DNA from: Streptomyces wedmorensis
GTDB taxonomy: Bacteria; Actinomycetota; Actinomycetes; Streptomycetales; Streptomycetaceae
Assembly: GCF_000716445.1 (NCBI RefSeq)
Contig: NZ_JNWK01000062.1
Span: 1-62,594, forward strand
Direction: 5' to 3'
Length of the DNA stretch: 62,594 nucleotides
In this document: piece after piece, positions 17,753-26,473 of the stretch
Layout: each line of letters begins with the position of its first letter
Numbering within the stretch: position 1 is the stretch's first letter
The notes under the pieces: generated by a model
The model's database searches: none
Told to the model about the DNA's origin: nothing
What the model saw: only the letters and a program-made list of their open reading frames with translations
Translations under genes and position numbers: made by a program

Positions 17753-19807
17753 GTGAGCGAGAACCACAGCAGGGCGAGACACCGCCGCCGCGGAAAGGCA
17801 CAGGTGATCGGCGTTCCGGCCGCCCTCGCCGCGGCCGGAGTCCTGGCGTACGGCACCGCCTTCGGAGTGTTCGGCGAGGACGCGCGCCCCGAGGCCACCG
17901 CCGCGGACGCGCCCGCGTGGGCACGGGCCGTCGCCGACGGGTTCGCCTCGGTCCACGCGCTCGGGCAGAACGGAACCTACGGCGGGCGGGACGGGGCCAC
18001 CGTCACGGTACGGAACCTCGCCGACCTGGAGAAGTACGCGACCGCCCCGGAGCCGTACGTCATCGTCGTCGCCGGGACGATCACCGTGAACCCCGTCGGC
18101 AAGGAGATCAAGGTCGCCTCCGACAAGACGATCGTCGGCTCCGGCACGGCCGGCCACATCGTCGGCGGCGGCTTCTTCCTCGGGCCGGGCATCCACAACG
18201 TCATCATCAGGAACCTGACGATCAGGGACACCCACCAGGGCGTCTGGAACGACAAGGACCACGACTTCGACGCCGTCCAGATGGACGGCGCGCACCACGT
18301 GTGGATCGACCACAACGACCTGCGGAACATGGCCGACGGCCTCATCGACAGCCGCAAGGACACCACGTACGTCACCGTGTCCTGGAACAGGCTCGGCAAC
18401 AACAACAAGACCTTCGGGATCGGCTGGACCGAGAACGTCACGGCCGACCTCACGATCCACCACAACTGGTTCCGGGAGACCGAGCAGCGCAACCCCTCCA
18501 CCGACAACGCCGCCCACGCGCACCTCTACAACAACCTCCTCCAGGACGACGCCGGGACCGCCATCACCTCGGCCTACGGCAACTACGCCCGGGGGAAGAC
18601 CCGGATGCTGCTGGAGAACAGCTACTTCCAGGGCGTGAACAACCCGGTCGTCAAGGACGCCGGCGCCGGCCTCGTCCAGCGCGGCAACCTCTTCTCCGGC
18701 ACCACCGGCCGCAACGAGAGCGGCGGCACGGCCTTCGACCCGAGGACCTACTACCCGTACACCGCAGCCCCGGCGGCCGACGTGCCCGCCCTGGTCAAGT
18801 CCGGCGCCGGCCCCCGCACCACCATCGGCACGACGACCACGACGACCACGACCACCGCGGCCACGACCCTGACCGTCGCCAAGGACGGCAGCGGCCGGTA
18901 CACGAGCGTGCAGAAGGCCGTCGACGCCGTCCCCGCGGGCAACACCTCCCGGGTCGTGATCCGCGTCGCGCCCGGCGTCTACCGCGAGACGGTGAAGGTC
19001 CCGGCGAACAAGCCCTACGTCACCATCGAAGGCACGGGCCGCAGCCGCAAGGACACCCTCATCGTCGAGGGACACGCCTCCGGTACGCCCAAGCCCGACG
19101 GCACGGGCACCTACGGCACCGGCGGCAGCGCCACCGTCGCGGTCGAGGCCGACGAGTTCCAGGCCCGCAACCTCAGCATCGCGAACGACTTCGACGAAGC
19201 GGCCAACCAGGCGCTGACCGGCCATCAGGCGGTGGCCCTGCGGACCGCCGCCGACCGGATCGTCCTCGACGGCCTCATCATCAGCGGTGACCAGGACACC
19301 CTCCTCCTCGACACCGCCGCCCGCGACAGGATCGGCCGCGTCCACCTCACCGACTCCTACGTCATCGGCAACGTCGACTTCGTCTTCGGCCGCGCCACGG
19401 CCGTCATCGACCGGTCCGTCCTCACCCTGAAGAAACGCTGGGACGGCTCCTCCGGCGGCTACCTCACCGCGCCCAGCACCGCCGCGGGCCGCAACGGCTT
19501 CCTCATCACCCGCTCCACCGTGAACGGTGACGTGGCCGCCGGCAGCTTCCACCTCGGCCGCCCCTGGCACGCCGGCGGCGACGCGACCCTCGACCCGCAG
19601 ACCACCGTCCGCGACAGCGTCCTCGGCGCCGCCGTCAAGAGCACGCCGTGGACGGACATGGGCGGCTTCTCGTGGAAGGCCGACCGCTTCGCCGAGTACC
19701 GCAACACCGGCCCCGGCGCCGGACCGGCCGGCGCCGACCGCCCCCACCTCACCGCCGCCCAGGACACCGCCCACTGGCTCGGCGGCTGGACCCCCACGGC
19801 CGGCTGA
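17753..19807 (+). CDS. Secreted pectate lyase (PL1) - pectinesterase (CE8) fusion
   Basis: 684 residues from GTG 17753 (GGAAGG at 17741). A basic N-terminus RHRRRGK and a hydrophobic stretch (18-40) form an export signal. Residues about 65-340 are a PL1 pectate lyase: GVWNDKDHDFDAVQMDGAHH, then VWIDHNDL and a NNPVVKDAG strand end. A Thr-only linker (TTTTTTTTT, about 360-372) leads to a CE8 pectin methylesterase (about 375-680) with GDQDTLL, GNVDFVFGRA and LGRPW, that is, both catalytic Asp regions and the Arg. Demethylation by CE8 creates the substrate of the lyase, so the fusion couples two successive steps of pectin breakdown. Confidence 0.92.
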   Translation: MSENHSRARHRRRGKAQVIGVPAALAAAGVLAYGTAFGVFGEDARPEATAADAPAWARAVADGFASVHALGQNGTYGGRDGATVTVRNLADLEKYATAPEPYVIVVAGTITVNPVGKEIKVASDKTIVGSGTAGHIVGGGFFLGPGIHNVIIRNLTIRDTHQGVWNDKDHDFDAVQMDGAHHVWIDHNDLRNMADGLIDSRKDTTYVTVSWNRLGNNNKTFGIGWTENVTADLTIHHNWFRETEQRNPSTDNAAHAHLYNNLLQDDAGTAITSAYGNYARGKTRMLLENSYFQGVNNPVVKDAGAGLVQRGNLFSGTTGRNESGGTAFDPRTYYPYTAAPAADVPALVKSGAGPRTTIGTTTTTTTTTAATTLTVAKDGSGRYTSVQKAVDAVPAGNTSRVVIRVAPGVYRETVKVPANKPYVTIEGTGRSRKDTLIVEGHASGTPKPDGTGTYGTGGSATVAVEADEFQARNLSIANDFDEAANQALTGHQAVALRTAADRIVLDGLIISGDQDTLLLDTAARDRIGRVHLTDSYVIGNVDFVFGRATAVIDRSVLTLKKRWDGSSGGYLTAPSTAAGRNGFLITRSTVNGDVAAGSFHLGRPWHAGGDATLDPQTTVRDSVLGAAVKSTPWTDMGGFSWKADRFAEYRNTGPGAGPAGADRPHLTAAQDTAHWLGGWTPTAG

Positions 19808-19812
19808 CGGCC

Positions 19813-19847
19813 CGGACGCGTCCGTCCCACCGGCACCGGACGCGTCC
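19813..19847. terminator. Bidirectional terminator-like repeats
   Basis: CGGACGCGTCCG (19813-19824), itself a perfect palindrome, recurs as CGGACGCGTCC at 19837-19847; the two copies can pair with each other. They lie between the convergent pectinase and methyltransferase genes. Confidence 0.55.
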
Positions 19848-19862
19848 ACGCCTCTCGACCCC

Positions 19863-20630
19863 CTACGCGCCGCCCTCCGGCTTGCGCGCCTCGATCAGCG
19901 TCCGCGCGGAGTGGGCCACGAACGGCCCCTCCGCGCGGATCAGCGCGTCCAGCTCGCGCAGCCGGGGCAGCTGCGCGTCGACCACGAAGCCCGGCACGAT
20001 CCAGACGACCTTGCGCAGGAACCAGACGACGGCACCGATGTCGTGGAACTCCATCCGCAGCCGCTCGCTCCGCACGTCCACGACGTCGAGCCCGGCCTCC
20101 CGTGCCTCGGCCGCCTCGTCGTCGGGACGCCGGGCCCGGGCCGCCTCGGGCTGCGGCCCGAGGAAGTACTCGACCAGCTCCCACACACTCGACGGCCCGA
20201 TGTGCTGGGCCAGATACGTGCCGCCCGGCCGCAGGACGCGGGCGATCTCTGACCACCACACGGTGACCGGATGCCGACTGGTGACGAGGTCGAACGCGGC
20301 GTCGCCGAAGGGCAGCGGCGGCTCGTCGGCATCGGCGACGACGACCACCCCACGCGGATGGAGCCGCCGGGTGGCACGGGCCACGTTCGGCGGCCACGAC
20401 TCGGTCGCCGCCATCGTCGGCGGGAGCACCGGCACGCCGCCCAGGACCTCGCCGCCGCCCGTCTGCAGATCCAGTCCCGCCGAGGCGGTCGCGAGCCGCT
20501 CGCCGAGCAGCCGCTGGTAACCCCAGGACGGGCGCTGCTCCGTCGCCCGCCCTTCGAGCCAGGAGAAGTCCCAGCCGTCGACCGACGCCTCGGAGGCCTC
20601 CGCCACGAGTTCTTCGAAAGAGCGTGTCAT
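19863..20630 (-). CDS. Class I SAM-dependent methyltransferase
   Basis: 255 residues from ATG 20630. Motif I is LDLQTGGGEVL, followed by the acidic VVVADADEPPLPFGDAAFDLVTSRHPV block typical of Methyltransf_11, and a post-motif FHDIGAVVWFLRKV segment. The substrate is unknown. It lies 65 nt downstream of the LuxR gene on the same strand and may be co-transcribed with it. Confidence 0.8.
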   Translation of the reverse strand: MTRSFEELVAEASEASVDGWDFSWLEGRATEQRPSWGYQRLLGERLATASAGLDLQTGGGEVLGGVPVLPPTMAATESWPPNVARATRRLHPRGVVVVADADEPPLPFGDAAFDLVTSRHPVTVWWSEIARVLRPGGTYLAQHIGPSSVWELVEYFLGPQPEAARARRPDDEAAEAREAGLDVVDVRSERLRMEFHDIGAVVWFLRKVVWIVPGFVVDAQLPRLRELDALIRAEGPFVAHSARTLIEARKPEGGA

Positions 20631-20695
20631 CCCCTCATGATCGGCGAGGCGACGATCCCGGGCGAGCGGATTAAGCCCCCTTCACAGGACGGGCC

Positions 20696-23623
20696 CTAAC
20701 GCTCCACCCGCGCCTCCCGTTCCGCGTCCCACCTGCCCACGACGCCCGGGAGCTCGACCCGGGACCGGATGCCGAGCCGGACGAAGACGCCCCGCAGGTG
20801 GTGATCGACCGTGCGGGGGCTGAGGGAGAGGTGGTCGGCGACCTCCTGGTTCGTGGCCCCGCGCGCGACCAGGCGGGCGATGCGCTGCTGTTGCGGCGTC
20901 AGCTCGCGCGGAGCCGCGGCAGCCGCGGAGGCACCGGCGGACGCGCCGCCCGTCGCGCGGAGTTCGGAGCGCGCGTGCTCGGCCCAGCCGCCCGCCGCGG
21001 CCCGCTCGAAGGTGACGAGCGCGTCGCGCAGCGGACCGCGCGCCGCCCCCGGACGCCGACGGCGCCTCAGCCAGGTGCCGTAGGCGAGGAGGGTACGGGC
21101 GCGCTCGAAGTCGTTGCCGCAGCCGTCGTGACGGCGCACGGCCTCGCCGAACCAGTAGCCCGGCCCCTCGCCGTCCGACAGCAGCGCTCGGCAGCGCGCC
21201 AGCTGGGCCGGCGCAGGACCGTCGACGCCCAGCGCCGCCCACGCGCCGTACTCGTCGGCCGCTTCCCTGGCCTCGGCGGTCCGGCCGGCCGCGACGGCCG
21301 CCTCCACGAAACACGGCACGGCCAGCATCCGCAGCGCGAAGTGGCCGCCACGGGGACCGGGCCGCACGAGCGGCACCAGCCGCGCGGCGGCCTGGGCGGC
21401 AAGACCCCGGCCCAGCTCGGCACGGGCCAGCGCCCACTCGGCGAGGGTCGCCGCCTGGACGAGCCCGTGCGGACCGGCCGTCGCGAGCGCCCGCCCGGCG
21501 TGTTCCGACACCGCGGATCCGTCGCCCGACACGGAGGCCACCAGGGCCAGGACGGCGTGCTGATGGGCGGCCACGTTGTGCTGGCCCGTCGCCTCCGCAG
21601 CCCGCAGCCCCTCGCGTGCGGTGCGCTCGGCCCTGCTGTGCCGGCCGGCCCGGAGTTCGGCGTACGCGAGCTGTTCGAGGGCGCGCGGCAGCAGGGCCGT
21701 ACGGCGTTCGGCCCGCGCCCGGGCGAGCGCGCGGGCATGGACCCGGGCCGCCGCCGCGGTGTCGCCGAGGACCAGCGCGGCCGAACCCGCCCGCAGCAGC
21801 AGCCGGGCGTCGTCCGCGGCGCCGTCCCGCGCGACCACCCGCGCCAGCGTCGTACGAGCCTCGTCGAGCCGTACGGTCAGGGCGGCGCTCAGCCCCTCGG
21901 CGAAGTCCCGCTCCGCGCCCGGCACCTCCTCCCCGCCGTCGAGTGCCGCCAGACACCCGGCGACGTCGCCGCCGGCCCACGCCGCTTCCATCGCCAGGAA
22001 CCGGGCGTCGGACGCCTCCACCGGCGCCCGGCCCCGCAGCAGCTCCGCCGCCTGCAGCAGCGCCTCGTGCGCGTCCATCACCGGCCCCCCGGCCAGCGCC
22101 GCCAGACCGCGCACCAACTGGGCGCGGCCCCGGACGAGCGGAGACAGCGAGCGCACGGCCGCGGACGGCCCCAGACGGTCGGCGCGATGACCGGCGCCGC
22201 GCGCGAGCGCCGTCCGCGAGGCCGAGCCGGTTGCCGTGGGGGCCGTCTCCGGTGCGGCGCCGGCCGTCGCGAGGTTCGGACTGTCAGGTGCGGGCGCGGT
22301 GCTCGTGACAGCGCCGGGCACGACCGGGGCGGCCTCGGGTGCGGCGGCGCCCGCCACAGGCGGTGCGGCGGCGTTCCCGGCCCGCGGCGTCGTATCGGGA
22401 GCCTCCCGTGGCCGGGTCGGCCACGTCGGTCGGGCCGAGGCGAGCGCGGCGCGCCCGAGGAACGCGTCATGGAAGCCGAGCACCCCGTCCCTGCGGCACA
22501 GCAGGCCGTCCGCGACCAGCCCTTCCAGCGGATCCACGGACGTGCGCGCGCCCCGGCCTCCGGTGGGGAAGGCCCCGGCACCGCCACCCCGTCCGTACGT
22601 CCCGGCGCTCGCGCCGCCGACCTCGGTGCGGCCCGCCAGGGCCAGCACGGCGACCGTGGCGAGCAGCCGGCGCGAGGCCGAGGGAAGCCGGTCGAGGAGC
22701 CCTCCGTACACCTCGGCGAGGACGGCGTCGTCGACCGCGGGCCGCGGCAGGGGAGCGATGCCTGTCAGCTGAGCCGCGCTCAGGCGGCGTACCGCCGCGG
22801 CCAGGACACCGGGGTGCCCCGCCGCCTCGTCGAGCAACCGGTCCACGACCGGCGGCGTCGGCGCGGGCGCCGGGCACAGGTCACCGAGAAGGGCCCGCGC
22901 ACCGGCCGTCGTCAGCCTGCCCAGCCGGACCGTCTCCGCCCCCGGCACCCCGGGGAACCGGTGGTGACGTGCGGCCGAGACCAGCCATCCCACCGGCGAC
23001 GGCCGACGCGACCCGGTGCCCGGGGCTTCCCGCCAGGTCGCGGCGAGCGCGGTCCGGGAATGCGCGTCCCAGAGGTGGAGGTCGTCGACGCAGATCAGCA
23101 CGGGGCGGGGCCTTCCGGCGGGGGAGCGGCCGGCGGCGCCGAGGCGTACGGCCTCGCCACCGGTCCCGTCGCGCAGGGCGGCCTCGCCACCGGTCCCGTC
23201 GCGCAGGGCGGCCGCGGCACCGGTTCCGTCGCGCAGGGCGGCCGCGGCCGCGGGCTCGGCCTCGGCCTCCGCGACGAGGGCGGCGACGGCCGGTCCGAAC
23301 CCGCCCTCGTCCCGCGCGCGCCGAAGCGCCCGGCGACCTGCCGCAGGAGTCGGTGCGAGGGCGGTGAACAGCGCGCGGGCCGCGCTCCACGGCCCACGGT
23401 GGCCCGGCGCGGCGACCCGGTACGCCGTGCCGGGAAAGTCGTGCGCCGCCCGGGCCAGCAGGCTGGTGCGCCCCTCGCCGGGGCTGCCGGTGACGAACAG
23501 GACGCCACCGGATCCGGCGGCGGCACGGGCCGACAGGCGGGCCACGGCGGCCAGTTCGGCCGCGCGGTCGTACAGCCGCGCTCCGGGTGCGGCGGCTTGC
23601 GTCGCTCCGCTCACGGCGGTCAC
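20696..23623 (-). CDS. Large ATP-binding LuxR-family regulator (LAL type)
   Basis: 975 residues from GTG 23623; an earlier GTG at 23707 would overlap the terminator of the upstream gene. The N-terminal AAA domain has the Walker A region VTGSPGEGRTSLL, where the usual lysine is arginine, and the Walker B block VLICVDDLHLWD. A 400-residue helical repeat region follows. The C-terminal 65 residues are a LuxR/GerE helix-turn-helix (ELTPQQQRIARLVARGATNQ, then SLSPRTVDHHL). LAL regulators activate antibiotic, catabolic or maltose genes. Two Ala/Pro/Thr-rich insertions and a three-fold 10-residue repeat (residues about 128-158) are unusual. The target is unknown; the adjacent methyltransferase is a candidate. 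Confidence 0.85.
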   Translation of the reverse strand: MTAVSGATQAAAPGARLYDRAAELAAVARLSARAAAGSGGVLFVTGSPGEGRTSLLARAAHDFPGTAYRVAAPGHRGPWSAARALFTALAPTPAAGRRALRRARDEGGFGPAVAALVAEAEAEPAAAAALRDGTGAAAALRDGTGGEAALRDGTGGEAVRLGAAGRSPAGRPRPVLICVDDLHLWDAHSRTALAATWREAPGTGSRRPSPVGWLVSAARHHRFPGVPGAETVRLGRLTTAGARALLGDLCPAPAPTPPVVDRLLDEAAGHPGVLAAAVRRLSAAQLTGIAPLPRPAVDDAVLAEVYGGLLDRLPSASRRLLATVAVLALAGRTEVGGASAGTYGRGGGAGAFPTGGRGARTSVDPLEGLVADGLLCRRDGVLGFHDAFLGRAALASARPTWPTRPREAPDTTPRAGNAAAPPVAGAAAPEAAPVVPGAVTSTAPAPDSPNLATAGAAPETAPTATGSASRTALARGAGHRADRLGPSAAVRSLSPLVRGRAQLVRGLAALAGGPVMDAHEALLQAAELLRGRAPVEASDARFLAMEAAWAGGDVAGCLAALDGGEEVPGAERDFAEGLSAALTVRLDEARTTLARVVARDGAADDARLLLRAGSAALVLGDTAAAARVHARALARARAERRTALLPRALEQLAYAELRAGRHSRAERTAREGLRAAEATGQHNVAAHQHAVLALVASVSGDGSAVSEHAGRALATAGPHGLVQAATLAEWALARAELGRGLAAQAAARLVPLVRPGPRGGHFALRMLAVPCFVEAAVAAGRTAEAREAADEYGAWAALGVDGPAPAQLARCRALLSDGEGPGYWFGEAVRRHDGCGNDFERARTLLAYGTWLRRRRRPGAARGPLRDALVTFERAAAGGWAEHARSELRATGGASAGASAAAAAPRELTPQQQRIARLVARGATNQEVADHLSLSPRTVDHHLRGVFVRLGIRSRVELPGVVGRWDAEREARVER
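23151..23240. repeat. Three 30-bp tandem repeats inside the LuxR gene
   Basis: Units at 23151-23180, 23181-23210 and 23211-23240; the first two are identical and the third differs at four positions. They encode ALRDGTGGEA-like units in the ATPase domain. The length is a multiple of three, so copy number can change without breaking the frame. Confidence 0.9.
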
Positions 23624-23654
23624 GTTACCGACCCGTACGGGTCGGCGGAAGGCT

Positions 23655-23713
23655 CCCGGGCCTGGGCGGTGGCCCAGACCCGGGAACCGCGCTCTGTGAC
23701 GGTGCACAGAGCG
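23655..23713 (-). terminator. Double hairpin after the polyester hydrolase gene
   Basis: The first hairpin pairs CGCTCTGTG (23690-23698) with CACAGAGCG (23705-23713), directly at the stop codon. The second pairs 23655-23667 with 2372-type arm 23672-23684 (13 bp, one mismatch, loop GGTG). On the minus strand they follow the hydrolase gene and precede the chosen start of the LuxR gene, which supports that start. Confidence 0.65.
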
Positions 23714-24595
23714 TCAGGAGCCGAGCGGGCAGGTGCCCCGGTACTCGTCGATCGTGAGACCCGGCCGCGGCAGCGGGCAGAGGAACTGCTCATAGCGGGT
23801 GTCGTCGTCGATGAAGCGCTTCAGCCAGGACAGGCTGTACTTCGCGATCGTGGTGTTCGACGAGTTCGGGGTGAAGTGCGTCGCGCCGTTGAGCTCCAGG
23901 TACGCCTTGTCGAGCGAGGCGGGCAGGCTCTCGTAGAACGGCTCGGAGTGGGTGGCGACCGGTGCGATCGTGTCCCCGTCGGCGCCGATGACGAGGGTGG
24001 GCGTCGTGATCTCGGGCCAGGTCTTGTCCGTGTTCCACGCGGTGAGCGGCACGGCGGCCTTCAGCGACGGCCGGCTCTTGGCCGCTTCGAGGGTCCCGCC
24101 GCCGCCCATGGAGTGGCCCATCACGCCGAGCCGGTTCGCGTCGACGCGCCCCCGCACGGAGCTGCGCTGGGTCAGGTAGTCGAGCGCGGACAGGAGTTGC
24201 CGCCCGCGGCTGTCGGGCTGGTCGAGCGTCGTGAGAGTGTCGATGGTGAACACCACGAACCCCTGCGAGGCGAGCCGGGGCCCCAGCCACGCGATCGACG
24301 ACTGGTACGCGGTGAACCCCGGCGAGATCACCACCGCGCCGAAGGTGCCGTCGCTCGTGGACGTCGGGTAGTAGATCGTGCCGCCGCCGAAACCGCTGAC
24401 GGCCAGCGAGGAGACGCTGGTCTCCGCGACGGCGTACGAGCCGCGCAGCGCCTCCACGCTCGCCTCGGTCGGCGCGGGACCGCGCTCGTACGGATTGCCG
24501 GCGGCGGCCGGGGAACCGTCGGCGGCCTGGACGCCGGGAGCGAGCAGCAGGGTGAGACAGGCGGCGGCCACGGCCGCGCCGATGTGTCGTGTCAC
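23714..24595 (-). CDS. Secreted cutinase / polyester hydrolase (PETase-like alpha/beta hydrolase)
   Basis: 293 residues from GTG 24595 (AGAGGA upstream). Residues 1-25 are a signal peptide ([21 protein letters not shown]). The fold is that of Thermobifida-type cutinases: [20 protein letters not shown], the nucleophile elbow GHSMGGGG with Ser162, the acid loop [10 protein letters not shown], and the His in GATHFTPN. The C-terminal [10 protein letters not shown] and GTCP cysteines match the conserved final disulphide of the family. Relatives hydrolyse cutin, triglycerides and some polyesters including PET; substrate activity here is inference. The neighbouring LuxR gene reads the same way but is separated by two hairpins. 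Confidence 0.88.
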   Translation of the reverse strand: MTRHIGAAVAAACLTLLLAPGVQAADGSPAAAGNPYERGPAPTEASVEALRGSYAVAETSVSSLAVSGFGGGTIYYPTSTSDGTFGAVVISPGFTAYQSSIAWLGPRLASQGFVVFTIDTLTTLDQPDSRGRQLLSALDYLTQRSSVRGRVDANRLGVMGHSMGGGGTLEAAKSRPSLKAAVPLTAWNTDKTWPEITTPTLVIGADGDTIAPVATHSEPFYESLPASLDKAYLELNGATHFTPNSSNTTIAKYSLSWLKRFIDDDTRYEQFLCPLPRPGLTIDEYRGTCPLGS

Positions 24596-24823
24596 GACGG
24601 AGTCGTCCTCTCGTGTCGTGGGGCGGGCACCGTCCGAACCTCCGGACGGCGACCGCGCCGTGAACTGGCCCGGCCACTGTCCGGGCGGCACGGCACGAAG
24701 GCATCGGCAGAACCACCGGCGTTCGCCGCCGGGACGGGCTCGTCGCCTTACCCGACCCGGAGCGGGATGTGATCATGAAGTGGTCGGCCCCGTATCCCCG
24801 TTCACGCTTTGGAGAGATCCCCG

Positions 24824-25957
24824 ATGGCAGCATCCCTGCGCGTCCTCATCAACGGCGGAGGCATCGGCGGGCTCGCGCTCGCCACCGCCCTGGCCCGGCG
24901 CGGCCACACCGTGGAGGTCGCCGAGATCCGCGCCGAACCGTCCGCGCTCGGCGTCGGCATCATCCAGCCGTCGAACGCCCTGCACGTCATGCGCGAACTC
25001 GGAGTGCTCGACCGGTGCCTCGCGGCGGGATTCCCCTGGGAGTTCCTGACGATCGCCGACCCCGCGGGGAACACCCTGGCCCGGATACCGCAGCCGCGGA
25101 TGGACGACGTCCCGCCGAGCAACGGGATACCGCGGCCCGCGCTCGCCGCGATCCTCGCCGACGCCGCCGTCGCGGCGGGCGCGCGGGTGCGCTACGCCTC
25201 CACCGTCTCCGCGCTCGAAGACGACGGCGCGGGCGTCACCGTCAGGCTCTCCGACGGCACCACCGCACGCTGGGACCTGGTCGTCGGCTTCGACGGCATC
25301 GGATCCCCGCTGCGCGGCCACCTCTACGGGGACCGCTACGCGCCCGCGTACACCGGCTTCGCCAACTGGCGGGTCACCGTGCCGCGCCACCCCGGAGTCC
25401 AGGGCGTGGTGATGGCCACGGCGGGGCGGGAGGCGAAGGCGCTCCTCACCCCGATCACGGACGAACTCATGTACCTGGGAGCCGTGTTCGCCGAGACCGA
25501 GGACTTCCGTCCGGACCCGGAGCGTGCGCACGAGGAGCTCGCGAAGCGGCTCGGCGTCTTCTCCGGACCCGTCGCGGAAGCGCTCGCCGCCGTCACCGAC
25601 CCGGCGGCCGTGGTGTACTCCCGCATCTCCCAGGTCACGGTGGACGAGCCGTGGCACGTGGGCCGGGTCGTCCTGGCCGGCGACGCGGCCCACGCCTCCA
25701 CCCCGCACCTCGCCCAGGGTGCGGCGATGGCCGTCGAGGACGCGCTCGTGCTCGCCGAGTCCCTGGACGCCGCCCCCTCGGTGCCCGCCGCCCTGGAGGC
25801 CTGGGAGGCCCGCCGCAGGCCCCGGGTGATGTGGGTGCAGGCCATGTCCCACGCGGTCCTCAAGCAGGAGATGGGCGCACCGACCACCGCCGAGGAAGAC
25901 GCCCTCCTGGAGATCGGCGTCCCCGGCGCGGCACACGTGCTGGCGAAGCCGTACTGA
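24824..25957 (+). CDS. FAD-dependent monooxygenase
   Basis: 377 residues from ATG 24824 (GGAGAG at 24811-24816). The FAD-binding GXGXXG region is INGGGIGGLALATALARRG at the N-terminus, followed by the DG motif WDLVVGFDGIGSPLR and the late GD motif VVLAGDAAHASTPHLAQGA. This is the p-hydroxybenzoate hydroxylase family, which hydroxylates aromatic or polyketide substrates with NAD(P)H and oxygen. The substrate cannot be deduced; the gene stands alone. Confidence 0.85.
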   Translation: MAASLRVLINGGGIGGLALATALARRGHTVEVAEIRAEPSALGVGIIQPSNALHVMRELGVLDRCLAAGFPWEFLTIADPAGNTLARIPQPRMDDVPPSNGIPRPALAAILADAAVAAGARVRYASTVSALEDDGAGVTVRLSDGTTARWDLVVGFDGIGSPLRGHLYGDRYAPAYTGFANWRVTVPRHPGVQGVVMATAGREAKALLTPITDELMYLGAVFAETEDFRPDPERAHEELAKRLGVFSGPVAEALAAVTDPAAVVYSRISQVTVDEPWHVGRVVLAGDAAHASTPHLAQGAAMAVEDALVLAESLDAAPSVPAALEAWEARRRPRVMWVQAMSHAVLKQEMGAPTTAEEDALLEIGVPGAAHVLAKPY

Positions 25958-25968
25958 ATACCCGGCAC

Positions 25969-26010
25969 GAAGCCGAAGCCGAAGCCGAGGCCGAAGCAGA
26001 AGGAGAAGCC
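25969..26010. repeat. Hexanucleotide repeat (GAAGCC)n
   Basis: Seven consecutive 6-bp units, four of them exactly GAAGCC (25969-25986 and 26005-26010) and the others one or two bases off. It starts 12 nt after the monooxygenase stop. Confidence 0.85.
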
Positions 26011-26060
26011 GGCGTCGGGGCGTGCCGGCCGCCCCGACCCGGCGCCGCTACGGTGGCGCC

Positions 26061-26410
26061 GTGGACAAGGACGGACGACGGCGTCACGCCTCCTCGTTCG
26101 GTGCGGCGGCGGTCGCGTACGCCGGGCACCGGCCGGACTACGCGGCGGCCGCGGTGCGCTGGGCACTCGACGGCGCGGCCCCGTGCTTCGGCTCGCCCGA
26201 GCAGGCCGAGTTCCCGCACGGGCAGCGTCGTACCGCCGACTCCCTCGTCGCCGCGCTCGCGACGCGCGTGGTCTCCTGGTCATGCCGCAGGCCGACCAGG
26301 AGACCACGCTGAGCAGGATCCGGACGTTCCTCGCAGGTGAACCGGCCACCGCTCGTGGCGAGTTCACCTTCCCCGTGCTGACTGCCGCGCTGCGCGTACG
26401 GCGGCTGTGA
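26061..26410 (+). pseudogene. Remnant of a SAM-dependent methyltransferase
   Basis: The frame from GTG 26061 begins like the N-terminus of many Streptomyces methyltransferases (HASSFGAAAVAYAGHRPDYA). Near 26182 it jumps to what is normally the far C-terminal part (CFGSPEQAEFPHGQRRTADS), so the SAM-binding core of about 150 residues is missing. A second lesion follows near 26266: the proper ending (LVMPQADQETTLSRI and on to VLTAALRVRRL) is in another reading frame. An internal deletion plus a frameshift make this a pseudogene. Confidence 0.7.
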
Positions 26411-26473
26411 GGCGGCGCGCCGGCGGGAGCGCCGCCGTCACCCCTTAGGGGCCGGGGGACCGGACCCGCCGTG

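Noticed and set aside
23151..23240. CRISPR-like repeat array
   Set aside because: Three direct 30-bp units without spacers, inside a coding frame.
20696..24595. Operon of the LuxR regulator with the polyester hydrolase
   Set aside because: Same strand and close, but two strong hairpins at 23655-23713 separate them.
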